Below the pieces are notes generated by a model, which worked only from the letters and a program-made list of their open reading frames with translations, made no database searches and had not been told where the DNA came from. DNA of 64,000 nt, from assembly GCA_040751775.1 (NCBI GenBank), contig JBFMGD010000001.1:62001-126000 (forward strand), in the 5' to 3' direction. Positions 9,234 through 17,475 of this stretch are shown here, piece by piece. Source of the DNA: JBFMGD01 sp040751775 (GTDB taxonomy: Bacteria > Bacillota > Dethiobacteria > DTU022). The position numbers and the translations under genes are program-made. The number at the start of each line of letters is the position of its first letter. Within the stretch, counting starts at the first letter, position 1.

Positions 9234-9316
9234 CCCCAAAACCGCCTTTCTGACCAGAAAATGGATCTCGAGTCGGCACCTAGAATATATTGCCCAATAA
9301 CGTTTAAGAAGTATTA

Positions 9317-10687
9317 CTACGGTTTGCCTTTAAGGAACCGGCACAGCCCGCGCAAAGGGGATGTCCGACGGGTCTCGACGTAAACGGGCATCCGGGCGGA
9401 AGGCGCCAGGATTAATCCCTGGGCCGCGCAGCGGTGCAGGGCAGAGTAAGCCGGCGAGCGGCTCTCCGGCGGCGGCTGCCGCGACAGGGAGACCGGCGGC
9501 GCACCGGCCGGCTGCTGCTTCTTTAGAACTGCGGAAAAGTCTTCTTCTGCATTGCGTCTGCCTTCCAGAAGAACCATGAAATAACTTTGCTCCAATCCTT
9601 CCAACAAATCCCGGCAACCGTGCACCGGCATACCGTTCATCTTCAATATTCGATCACCATCCCGCAAGCCGGCCTGATCCGCCGGAGAGCCGGGGATAAC
9701 CATCATCACCGCCGCCCCTTCCTCCTCCGGACGATAAAGCGGCCTCCGGGTCAACTCCCGCCGGTTACCGCGCACAATCAAAAGTTCATGCCCCAGAGGA
9801 GCGAGCAGCACTCCCGGCAGGGTGAGAAGGGGATAAAATTCAGCCGCCACCGCAACCCCGAGAAGCACGATACTGTACAACGCCAGCGCTTTGGCCGAAG
9901 CAATTGATTTCTCCCTGGGGGTTGATGATAAGGCCAAATCACCGTAGCCGAGCCCGGCAGCAACCGGCACGGCCATATACTGAAGGATCTCGCCGAACCC
10001 GGGCTGAACAACCGATTTGATCACCGGCCACCACCCCGGCATGTCTACTCCTACTTGATCCGTTTGCAATATTACAGTCACCAGCAGCGCGACCAACGGT
10101 AACGGCCAAAACCGCTGCAGACTGAAGCCGCCGACGACATCACCTTGAGGGTGCTTATAATAAAGCGGGCTGCAACCGCGGTGACCGCCGATATAAATCA
10201 AGAGCGCCTCCATAAAATGAAGCAGGCCGATTAAACCGAGCAAAGCCGGTATATGAATCTTCAGCAGAGCCTCAACCAGCGGGTTTGCGGCCACCGCAGG
10301 GATTAGCGGAACGACAATGGACCGGAATAAGATTGCGGTTAAGGCCACGATCCCACCGGCATATGAAAAGCAGAGATAGCGGGGATTAATGAACAGCATT
10401 ACCAGTGCGACCGGCCAGATAAAGTAAAGGCCGATCTGCTCCAGCGAAAGGCCCAGCAATATCAAAACGAGGCTCGCTAAAAAACCGGCCAGCAGTCCCA
10501 ACCCCAGTGAAGATATCATCTGCTTTTTGATCGGATTTATTACCCGGCCAAAAAATCGCTGCTCCATGGCGGCCGCGCGCTTATACTGCAGATAGACCAA
10601 AAAGATGACAATCCATAGAATCGGGGAAACGAGGGCCGCCATATACGTGTATAAGAAGATTTGACCAAGCTGAAGCAGCAGTTGCAT
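9317..10687 (-). CDS. minJ: MinJ-like polytopic PDZ domain protein
   Basis: A 456-residue integral membrane protein with about seven or eight hydrophobic segments over residues 1-285, followed by a PDZ domain (about 310-385, AVMMVIPGSPADQAGLRDG, GDRILKMNG) and a basic C-terminal tail. This architecture and the position between ctpB and uvrB match B. subtilis MinJ, which bridges DivIVA and MinD in division-site selection. Sequence similarity is only inferred, so the function is by architecture and synteny. ATG at 10687 has its GGAGG inside the 3' end of ctpB at a long spacing of 12, which suggests translational coupling. Confidence 0.7.
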   Translation of the reverse strand: MQLLLQLGQIFLYTYMAALVSPILWIVIFLVYLQYKRAAAMEQRFFGRVINPIKKQMISSLGLGLLAGFLASLVLILLGLSLEQIGLYFIWPVALVMLFINPRYLCFSYAGGIVALTAILFRSIVVPLIPAVAANPLVEALLKIHIPALLGLIGLLHFMEALLIYIGGHRGCSPLYYKHPQGDVVGGFSLQRFWPLPLVALLVTVILQTDQVGVDMPGWWPVIKSVVQPGFGEILQYMAVPVAAGLGYGDLALSSTPREKSIASAKALALYSIVLLGVAVAAEFYPLLTLPGVLLAPLGHELLIVRGNRRELTRRPLYRPEEEGAAVMMVIPGSPADQAGLRDGDRILKMNGMPVHGCRDLLEGLEQSYFMVLLEGRRNAEEDFSAVLKKQQPAGAPPVSLSRQPPPESRSPAYSALHRCAAQGLILAPSARMPVYVETRRTSPLRGLCRFLKGKP

Positions 10688-10696
10688 TGTCGGCCG

Positions 10697-12193
10697 TTAC
10701 CTCCTCAAGTGCGCCCACAAGGCCGGTTGGCCGATCAGATCAACAGCCTTTTGCAATTGGGCGTCGCTGGTTAATGCCGCTTGATCCAGCGCTTCCCTTA
10801 ATTGAATCCAGGTCAGGTCGTCAAACAGGCCGTTGGCAGTTAAGCCGGCGCCCTTTTGAAATGAGGCCAACGCCTCAGCCGTCACATTATCATAATAACC
10901 GTTCGGAGCTACCGCATACCCCAGTTCCGCCAGCATTTCCTGGAGTAATTCAACGTAAGGCCCATAATTTCCCTTTTCCAGCCGGCCCGGTAAAAAATAA
11001 CGATAATACTTCAGCGCGGCCGGCAGCTCCACGAGGTAGTCCGGTTCCAAACCTTTTTTGTGCAGATCCCGACCGGAAGGAGTGAGGTATTTGGCAACCG
11101 TTAGCTGGAGCGCGTTGTCTCCGGATAAGCGCTCCAGGTGCTGAACCGTAGCTTTGCCGTACGTATTCGTGCCAACCAATAAGGCTGCTTCATGATCCTG
11201 CAAAGCCCCCGCTACGATTTCGGCGGCGCTGGCCGTGCCTTCATTCACTAAAACAACCAGAGGATACGGTTTAAGAGACGCGGTAGAATAATGGATATTC
11301 TGAATGGCGCCGTTCCGATCAACCAACCGGGTTATCTCACCCTCCGGAACCAGTTCCTTGGCGACCTGAATAGCCTGATCCACCAACCCTCCCGGATTGC
11401 CGCGCAGATCCAGGATTAAACCCTTGTTCAGCTCCATCCCTTCCAAACTACGCAGCTGTTCCGAAAAACTTGTTCCCGTATGACTGTCAAAGTTGCTAAT
11501 CTCGATATAGCCGAGCCCCGGTTCAAGCATGCGCGATGAAACCGTGGCCATCTGGATATCGTCCCGCTCGAGAGTGATCAGGAGCGGCTCTGCCGCGCCC
11601 GGCCGCTCCACGTTGACCTCTACAGTCGTGCCTTTGGGTCCTCGCAGCAACTCCACGGCCCTGTCCACACCCTGGCCCGTGAGATCTTCTCCCCCGGCGC
11701 TACGTATTCTGTCTCCGGGGTAGAGCCCGGCTCGTTCCGCGGGCGTGTTCTCAATAGTCTCAAAGATAACCACACTGTCATCAACATCGATAATCCGTAC
11801 TCCAATGCCACTGAAAGAACCGGTGGTATTGGTTAGAAAATTCTGCAGTTCACGGGTATCGTAAAACCTGGTTTGGGGATCATCCAGGGCTTCCAATGCA
11901 CCCTGGATAGCGCCGTGGATCAATACAACCGGATCCACTGTTTCAAAAAAGTAACCGGAAACAAGTTCCAGCACTTCTCCAAACAACGCCATTTCCTCCT
12001 GCAGTTTGGTCGCATCCAGGGCGTAGGCCGGATCCGGTTCCAGCCGGTCGAGCTGAGATTTGGCCGGCCTGTAGCCGAACATAAAATAATTGATCAGATT
12101 GGTGCCGATTAAAATAATAATAAAACTTATCAGAATCTTCTTTGGTTGGACCTTTTTATTTTCCGGCAATTCGCAGACCCCCATATTAGGCAC
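10697..12193 (-). CDS. ctpB: S41 family C-terminal processing protease (CtpB-like)
   Basis: A secreted or membrane-anchored serine protease of 498 residues. An N-terminal hydrophobic anchor (about 20-38) is followed by a PDZ domain (about 110-190), the S41 catalytic domain with nucleophile serine in GTASAAEI and general-base lysine in YGKATVQ, and a peptidoglycan-binding domain (about 400-465). In B. subtilis the orthologue cleaves SpoIVFA during sporulation signalling. GTG at 12193 has no clear ribosome site. TTG at 12169 follows GGGGGT and may be the true start, which would shorten the protein by eight residues. Confidence 0.9.
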   Translation of the reverse strand: MPNMGVCELPENKKVQPKKILISFIIILIGTNLINYFMFGYRPAKSQLDRLEPDPAYALDATKLQEEMALFGEVLELVSGYFFETVDPVVLIHGAIQGALEALDDPQTRFYDTRELQNFLTNTTGSFSGIGVRIIDVDDSVVIFETIENTPAERAGLYPGDRIRSAGGEDLTGQGVDRAVELLRGPKGTTVEVNVERPGAAEPLLITLERDDIQMATVSSRMLEPGLGYIEISNFDSHTGTSFSEQLRSLEGMELNKGLILDLRGNPGGLVDQAIQVAKELVPEGEITRLVDRNGAIQNIHYSTASLKPYPLVVLVNEGTASAAEIVAGALQDHEAALLVGTNTYGKATVQHLERLSGDNALQLTVAKYLTPSGRDLHKKGLEPDYLVELPAALKYYRYFLPGRLEKGNYGPYVELLQEMLAELGYAVAPNGYYDNVTAEALASFQKGAGLTANGLFDDLTWIQLREALDQAALTSDAQLQKAVDLIGQPALWAHLRR

Positions 12194-12283
12194 GGGTTAA
12201 TGATTATTGATCAACCGGCGATCTAAACTATTATATCGCTTGACCGCAGAAAATACCAGGATCGAATGATATACCCCCGGCAA

Positions 12284-12322
12284 CAAAAACCGCCCTTGTT
12301 CGCCTAACGGAACGAGGGCGGT
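12284..12322 (-). terminator. Intrinsic terminator downstream of the M23 hydrolase gene
   Basis: On the minus strand AACCGCCCT pairs with AGGGCGGTT, continued by an inner GTTC/GAAC, and is followed by a run of T. It closes the ftsE-ftsX-M23 transcript. Confidence 0.85.
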
Positions 12323-12362
12323 TATATGAATAAATATCCTAAATGATCTGCATGGGCAGTAG

Positions 12363-13535
12363 TTAGAGGTAATTCTCGGGATTCTGACGGGGACTTGAAG
12401 AATTTCTCGCATAATCCCACACTTCGAAGTGCAGATGCGGTCCGGTACTGTTGCCGGTACTGCCTACTCTCCCAATACGCTGGCCTTTGACCACATGATC
12501 ACCTTTATTAACCAGGCGCGCGCTCATGTGGCCGTAAACAGTATAGATACCCCCGCCATGGTTGATTCTGATATAGATACCGTAGCCGGCATATCCTCCT
12601 GAACTGTTATACTGCGCCCCGGAAAATTCCACCACCCCGTCGGCGGCAGCCAAAATACCGTTTGGATAGTTGTAGGCATAGGTGGGCGCAATATCAAGCC
12701 CCCAGTGATAACCGTCAAACGACCGCGGTCCAAATCTTGAAGAAATATAACAGGGCGCTTCCATCGGCCAATGCATCTTACCGCTAACACCGGAATATCC
12801 TGTTTGACCGGATAAGCTTCTGATTTCTTGGTCAATCCTGATCGCTTCCTGCTCCATCTCCTGGATGGTTTTTTGCCGACGCGCAATCTCCTCTTGCAAC
12901 TCCGCTTCTTTCTGTTCCCGGGCCACCATGGTGCGCTCAATTTCGTCCTCGTTGGCCAGCGTTCGACGCCGCATATCCTCCAGACCGTTTCTTTTCCGTT
13001 CCAGTTCATCTTTCATCTCCTGGATACGGTCACGCTCAGCCTGGATATCTTCCACCAAGCGCAAGTCATTAGAAGCAATTATTTTTAAGTTGTGCAATCG
13101 GGTTAGAAAATCGGAAAACGTTCTGGAGTTAAATAAAACTTCGAGATATGTAATGGGCCCTTGCTCATGCATCGCCCGGAGGCGGCGCTTGAACAGCCCC
13201 TCTTGCCGGGCCAGCTCCGCTTCGGCGACCGCCAGTTCCACCTCTGCGTCTTCAATTTCCTCTTCGGTCCGTTCAATCTCGACTTCCAAGTAAGCTATCT
13301 CGTCGCGTAAATCTTGCAACCTCTGGTCAAGCTGCTTGATCTCTTCTTGAAGGTTCTCCGCTTGAGTGCGCTGCTGTGCTAAAATATTCCTCTCCTGAGC
13401 CAACTGATCAGTCAACTCATTCTTTTCATTGCGTTTATCGTCCAAGAGAGAAGCATATGCAGGCAGCCCTACCGCAGCCAGCATAATAAAAACTAAACAG
13501 AAAGTGACGATCCATAAAACCTTTTTACTGATCAT
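12363..13535 (-). CDS. Secreted coiled-coil M23 peptidoglycan hydrolase, FtsEX partner
   Basis: A 390-residue EnvC/PcsB/CwlO-like protein. It has a signal peptide (MISKKVLWIVTFCLVF... to about residue 28), a long charged coiled coil (about 30-240) and a C-terminal M23 metallopeptidase domain. The zinc and catalytic residues are present as HWGLD, GHM and HLHFE, so it should be active. The frame is open to 13658, but GGAGG sits before ATG at 13535 and the signal peptide begins there. ftsX and ftsE are directly upstream. Known FtsEX systems use their ATP cycle to activate such a coiled-coil hydrolase, and the gene arrangement argues the same here. Confidence 0.92.
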   Translation of the reverse strand: MISKKVLWIVTFCLVFIMLAAVGLPAYASLLDDKRNEKNELTDQLAQERNILAQQRTQAENLQEEIKQLDQRLQDLRDEIAYLEVEIERTEEEIEDAEVELAVAEAELARQEGLFKRRLRAMHEQGPITYLEVLFNSRTFSDFLTRLHNLKIIASNDLRLVEDIQAERDRIQEMKDELERKRNGLEDMRRRTLANEDEIERTMVAREQKEAELQEEIARRQKTIQEMEQEAIRIDQEIRSLSGQTGYSGVSGKMHWPMEAPCYISSRFGPRSFDGYHWGLDIAPTYAYNYPNGILAAADGVVEFSGAQYNSSGGYAGYGIYIRINHGGGIYTVYGHMSARLVNKGDHVVKGQRIGRVGSTGNSTGPHLHFEVWDYARNSSSPRQNPENYL

Positions 13536-13569
13536 AAAATCTCCTCCCTGATCGGTCAGCCTTTTTTCT

Positions 13570-14463
13570 CTAGACACGCAGAAAACGACCCATAGAAAAG
13601 GCACTGCCCAAAACACCCAACCCGGTACCCAGGGGCACGAGGTACTTGGCCAACACAAGCATTGTTACAGGCATGGGTAGCAAGCTTAGAAAGAGAAGGT
13701 TATTCGAGACTACCCACTCCACAGCGGCGCTGTATATAAAATAAAGCCCGGCCAGAGGCAAAACAGCCCCTAACAGACCCAGGGTCAACCCTTCCAGAAT
13801 GAACGGCCAGCGGATAAACCAGTTCGTGGCGCCGACATATTTCATAATCATAATTTCATCACTGCGGATGAATACCGTAAGTTTAATCGTATGGGCAATC
13901 AGGAAAACAGCTGTCAGCGCAAGGCCGGCCATTAAGAGCAATCCTACCGATTGAAGAACCTTAGTTACGGTAAACAGGTTTTCCACGACACCCTGACCGT
14001 AAAAAACAGATCCCACCGCGGGGTAACCTTCAAGGTCCCGTGCTACAGTACTAACGGATTCCGGGAGCGCGGTGCGGATTTCATAAGAATCACGCAGCGG
14101 GTTTTCAGCCTCCAGGTCGTAGCCTTCCAACAGGTCGCCCAATTGAAGCTGCAACCGCCGCAGTGCCTCTTCACGGGCCACGAACCGGACTTCCGAGAGA
14201 TCCTCATTGGCAGTCAACAGGGCGCGTAGTTCGTCCCGTTCGCTTAAAGTAGCCGCTTCGTCGACATAGACAACTATTTCAACCTGCTCTTTAACCGTAT
14301 CGGTAATGAAGTCGATATTCAGACTGACCATCATGAACGTACCCAGCATCAGTAAGGTAACCACCACCACCCCAACACAAGCAATACTCAGCCAGCGGTT
14401 GCGGTATAACCCCTTCATAGCTTCACTCCAGGCATAAAGAAAGCCGTTAAAGAGCACGGGCAT
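13570..14463 (-). CDS. ftsX: Cell division ABC transporter permease FtsX
   Basis: A 297-residue four-span membrane protein with a large extracytoplasmic loop (about residues 45-165) after the first helix, the standard FtsX topology. It works with FtsE to control a peptidoglycan hydrolase across the membrane and does not transport a substrate. ATG at 14463 lies inside the end of ftsE (17-base overlap), so the two are translationally coupled. The M23 hydrolase follows 34 bases downstream and is the probable partner of the large loop. Confidence 0.95.
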   Translation of the reverse strand: MPVLFNGFLYAWSEAMKGLYRNRWLSIACVGVVVVTLLMLGTFMMVSLNIDFITDTVKEQVEIVVYVDEAATLSERDELRALLTANEDLSEVRFVAREEALRRLQLQLGDLLEGYDLEAENPLRDSYEIRTALPESVSTVARDLEGYPAVGSVFYGQGVVENLFTVTKVLQSVGLLLMAGLALTAVFLIAHTIKLTVFIRSDEIMIMKYVGATNWFIRWPFILEGLTLGLLGAVLPLAGLYFIYSAAVEWVVSNNLLFLSLLPMPVTMLVLAKYLVPLGTGLGVLGSAFSMGRFLRV

Positions 14464-15136
14464 AGACCCCCTTTGACTGGTCGCTGTAGATTCGTCCGTG
14501 TTCCAGGCAGATCACCCGTTTCTGCAAGCGATCCACGATCTCGCGATCATGGGTGGCTACCAGAACCGTTGTGCCTCGAACATTGATGCCGCGCAAGAGG
14601 TTCATAATATCAAGTGAAGTCGCCGGATCGAGGTTACCGGTCGGCTCATCGGCTACAATTATCGCCGGCCGGTTAGCAATCGCCCTGGCTAGTCCAATTC
14701 GCTGTTGCTCGCCGCCGGACAGGTCGCACACCCGGCAGTTTGCTTTAGCGGCCAGGCCCACCAGCTCCAGTACATAAGGAACCCGCCGTTTGACTTCCAA
14801 TTCACTGGCTCCGGTAACCTGTAAAGCAAAAGCAACATTGTCAAATGCGGTTCTATTTTCCAACAGGCGAAAATCTTGAAAAACCATGCCGATATTACGG
14901 CGTAAAAAAGGAACCCGCCGCTGGGGCATCTGGGTCAAATCCTGACCAAAAATCTTTAAAGTACCTTTAGAGGGCACTATTTCACGGATCAACAACTTCA
15001 ATAGAGTTGATTTACCGGCACCGCTTTGGCCGATTACAAATACGAATTCTCCGCGCTCGATTGTAAAATTTAGATCATCAAGAATATAGGGACTGGCTTT
15101 ATCGTAGCGTTTATAGAGTTGCACGGCTTCTATCAT
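14447..15136 (-). CDS. ftsE: Cell division ATP-binding protein FtsE
   Basis: A 229-residue ABC ATPase that powers FtsX. Walker A is GQSGAGKST (about 36-44), the signature is DLSGGEQQR and Walker B is IIVADEPTGNLD. ATG at 15136 follows AAGGA. It opens the ftsE-ftsX-M23 operon; the 150 bases upstream after the yitT terminator are AT-rich and should hold its promoter, but I cannot pick one with confidence. Confidence 0.96.
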   Translation of the reverse strand: MIEAVQLYKRYDKASPYILDDLNFTIERGEFVFVIGQSGAGKSTLLKLLIREIVPSKGTLKIFGQDLTQMPQRRVPFLRRNIGMVFQDFRLLENRTAFDNVAFALQVTGASELEVKRRVPYVLELVGLAAKANCRVCDLSGGEQQRIGLARAIANRPAIIVADEPTGNLDPATSLDIMNLLRGINVRGTTVLVATHDREIVDRLQKRVICLEHGRIYSDQSKGVYARAL

Positions 15137-15287
15137 GATATAATCCTTCCCGGTTTACTTAACATAACAGCTTTTTTAACATGATTCGACAAGAGGTTCC
15201 TTACTCCTGCTTTAATTGTTATAAAAATTTAATTTTATTTATAACAGCATCTCCTTTATTAGACAAAAATCTCCTGACAAACCCAAA

Positions 15288-15321
15288 TAAAAAAGCAGGA
15301 AGCGCCTTTCCACGCTCCTGC
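15288..15321 (-). terminator. Intrinsic terminator downstream of yitT-like gene
   Basis: On the minus strand GCAGGAGCG pairs with CGCTTCCTGC across a GTGGAAAGG loop, followed by six T. It separates the prfB-yitT transcript from ftsE. Confidence 0.85.
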
Positions 15322-15357
15322 CGGTTTAAAGCTTTTGTTATAGCCGGACGGCTGCTT

Positions 15358-16230
15358 CTATTCCACCTTTACTTTTTTAAACCCCTCGCCGTGCACTTCG
15401 GTAGCGTTACCGATAATCAGGAATGCTTTCGGGTCCAGTTCATGAATAATTCTCTTCAACTGAGCGACCTGCGGGCGCGTTACCACACAGAGAAGCACCT
15501 CCCGGCCTTCACCGGTATAGCCTCCCTGACCCTCCAGCCTGGTCACGCCACGGCCCAACTCCTGCAGCAGGCGCCGGTTAATCTCTTCACCCCGGGAGGT
15601 AATAATTGTTGCTGCCTTGGCCATGCCCAATCCTTCCTGCACCACATCGATCACCCAACTGCTGATAAACAAAGAGAGGACGGCATACAAAGCTACCTCA
15701 CTGCCGAAAACAAAGACAGCCAAAACGATCACCACCAGATCGCCCCCTAAAAGGCCCTGCCCGGTGCTCAAGCCGGCTACCTTGTTCAGGATTAAAGAAA
15801 GGATTGTTGTTCCGCCCGTGGAGCCGCGATATCGAAAAACCAAACCCAGACCGAGACCCATGATTACCCCTCCGTAAACCGAGGCAAGCAGCATATCCTG
15901 GGTAGCCACGCCTAAAAAAGGCGCCATCAGTTCGATCGCCGCCGAAAAGAAGATCGTGCCAAGCAGGCTTTGGATGACCACCCGCCGCCCTAACAGAAAA
16001 TAAGCGATGACAAACATCGGAATATTGGCAGCGAGGATAGTCAACCCGACGGGTATACCGAACAGGTGGAATAATATTACGCCTAAACCGCTGATCCCAC
16101 CCGCGGCAAGTCTATGAGGCACTAAAAACATATTCATAGCCACAGCCATAACCAGAGTGCCCAGCAATATCGCCAGGACTTCGCCGAGGTACCTTTTCCA
16201 GTCAAATCTTCTTCCTTTTTCCGTGATCAA
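15358..16230 (-). CDS. YitT family membrane protein
   Basis: A 290-residue protein with five or six membrane segments (DUF161/YitT part, residues 15-205) and a cytoplasmic C-terminal DUF2179 domain (about 220-275). The family is widespread in Firmicutes and its transport or other role is unsettled. The TTG start at 16230 lies 12 bases after the prfB stop, with GAGGG as ribosome site, so the gene is probably cotranscribed with prfB. Confidence 0.88.
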   Translation of the reverse strand: MITEKGRRFDWKRYLGEVLAILLGTLVMAVAMNMFLVPHRLAAGGISGLGVILFHLFGIPVGLTILAANIPMFVIAYFLLGRRVVIQSLLGTIFFSAAIELMAPFLGVATQDMLLASVYGGVIMGLGLGLVFRYRGSTGGTTILSLILNKVAGLSTGQGLLGGDLVVIVLAVFVFGSEVALYAVLSLFISSWVIDVVQEGLGMAKAATIITSRGEEINRRLLQELGRGVTRLEGQGGYTGEGREVLLCVVTRPQVAQLKRIIHELDPKAFLIIGNATEVHGEGFKKVKVE

Positions 16231-16242
16231 CGTTTTCCCTCA

Positions 16243-17377
16243 TTATTTCGCGCTTTTCGGTCTGCCGGCAATCATAGCGCGAACCTTCCATTTTAGAAAA
16301 GCCTCGATAAAAGGATCCAGGGAACCGTCCATTACTGCGTCGACCTGTCCCACCTCCATACCAGTCCGATGGTCTTTGACCAGGGTAAAAGGGTGAAAGG
16401 TATAGGTGCGAATCTGGCTGCCCCAGGCAATCTCTTTCTGATGACCGCGCAGGTTGGATAACTCCTGCTCCTGGACCTGGCGCTGCAGCTCTGCCAGGCG
16501 CGCCTGCAGAATATGCATGGCTCTCTGCCGGTTGCTGTGCTGGGATCGTTCATTCTGGCAGCAGACCACTATTCCCGTGGGCAGGTGCGTAATCCGGACC
16601 GCTGAATCGGTTTTGTTGACATGCTGCCCGCCGGCCCCACTGGCCCGATAGGTATCGATCTTCAGGTCTTCAGGGTTAATCGCCGTTTCCGCTTCATCTT
16701 CAACTTCGGGTATAACGTCCACAGAAGCGAAGGAGGTATGCCGGCGGCGTGCTGTGTCAAAGGGAGAAATCCGGATCATGCGGTGTACCCCTTTCTCCGC
16801 TTGCAGGTAACCGTAAGCGGCATGCCCACGGATAATCATGGTTGCGCTTTTAAGCCCCGCTTCATCACCAGGCAGCAGGTCCACCAGCTCCACCTCGAAT
16901 CCTTTTTGTTCTGCCCAGCGGTTGTACATGCGCAGCAGCATCTCCGCCCAGTCCTGGGATTCCAGCCCTCCGGCTCCCGGGTGCAGGGCCATGATAGCGT
17001 TGCCAAAATCATATTCACCGCTAAACAGAGTTTCCAACTCCATCTGGTCCAACCGGCGATTGACCTCTTCGAAGATTGTTTTCGCTTCCTGGATCAGATC
17101 GTCACCGTCCGTTTCTTGCTGAACCAGCTCCAGGAGTAATGCCAACTCCTCCAGCATCTGTTCCAGTTCCTGAAGAGGGCGCAGCTGCTCCCGCAAGGCT
17201 CCTTGCTTCTTTAAGTAGTTCTGAACCCGAGAGCTTTCCTCCCAGAGGGCGGGGTCAGCGGCATCATTTTCCGCTTTTTGAAGCTGAGCCAGCTTTTGAT
17301 CATATTCAAAGGGAAACCCTCATTTCCGCGAAACGGTTCTTGCAAATTTCCAAACTCTCGAGGTACTCCTTGAGCAT
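16243..17377 (-). CDS. prfB: Peptide chain release factor 2, with programmed +1 frameshift
   Basis: RF2 releases peptides at UGA and UAA. The gene is in two frames. ATG at 17377, ten bases after AGGAGG, opens a 23-codon zero frame that ends in CTT TGA (TGA at 17308-17306). Skipping the T at 17308 continues in the +1 frame from GAA at 17307 to the stop at 16243, giving 377 residues. An AGGG element lies before the CTT TGA slip site at the E. coli distance, so this is the classic RF2 autoregulatory frameshift and not a mutation. The stop-recognition SPF and catalytic GGQ (GAGGQHVNKT) motifs are intact. secA is immediately upstream, as in B. subtilis. Confidence 0.96.
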
Positions 17378-17475
17378 AATCCGCATGCCTCCTAAAAATT
17401 TAATATCAGTACCTTCCTAACGTGCCGCCTGATTATCTGATTTACGGCACAAGAAACCGTTCTTTGTCCTAGTTT

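Noticed and set aside
9234..9316. yybP-ykoY manganese riboswitch in front of the GDT1-family exporter
   Set aside because: The gap is only 83 bases and lacks the conserved aptamer core.
12197..12412. 71-residue minus-strand frame between ctpB and the M23 gene
   Set aside because: It overlaps the terminator and the end of the M23 gene, has no ribosome site and is not gene-like.
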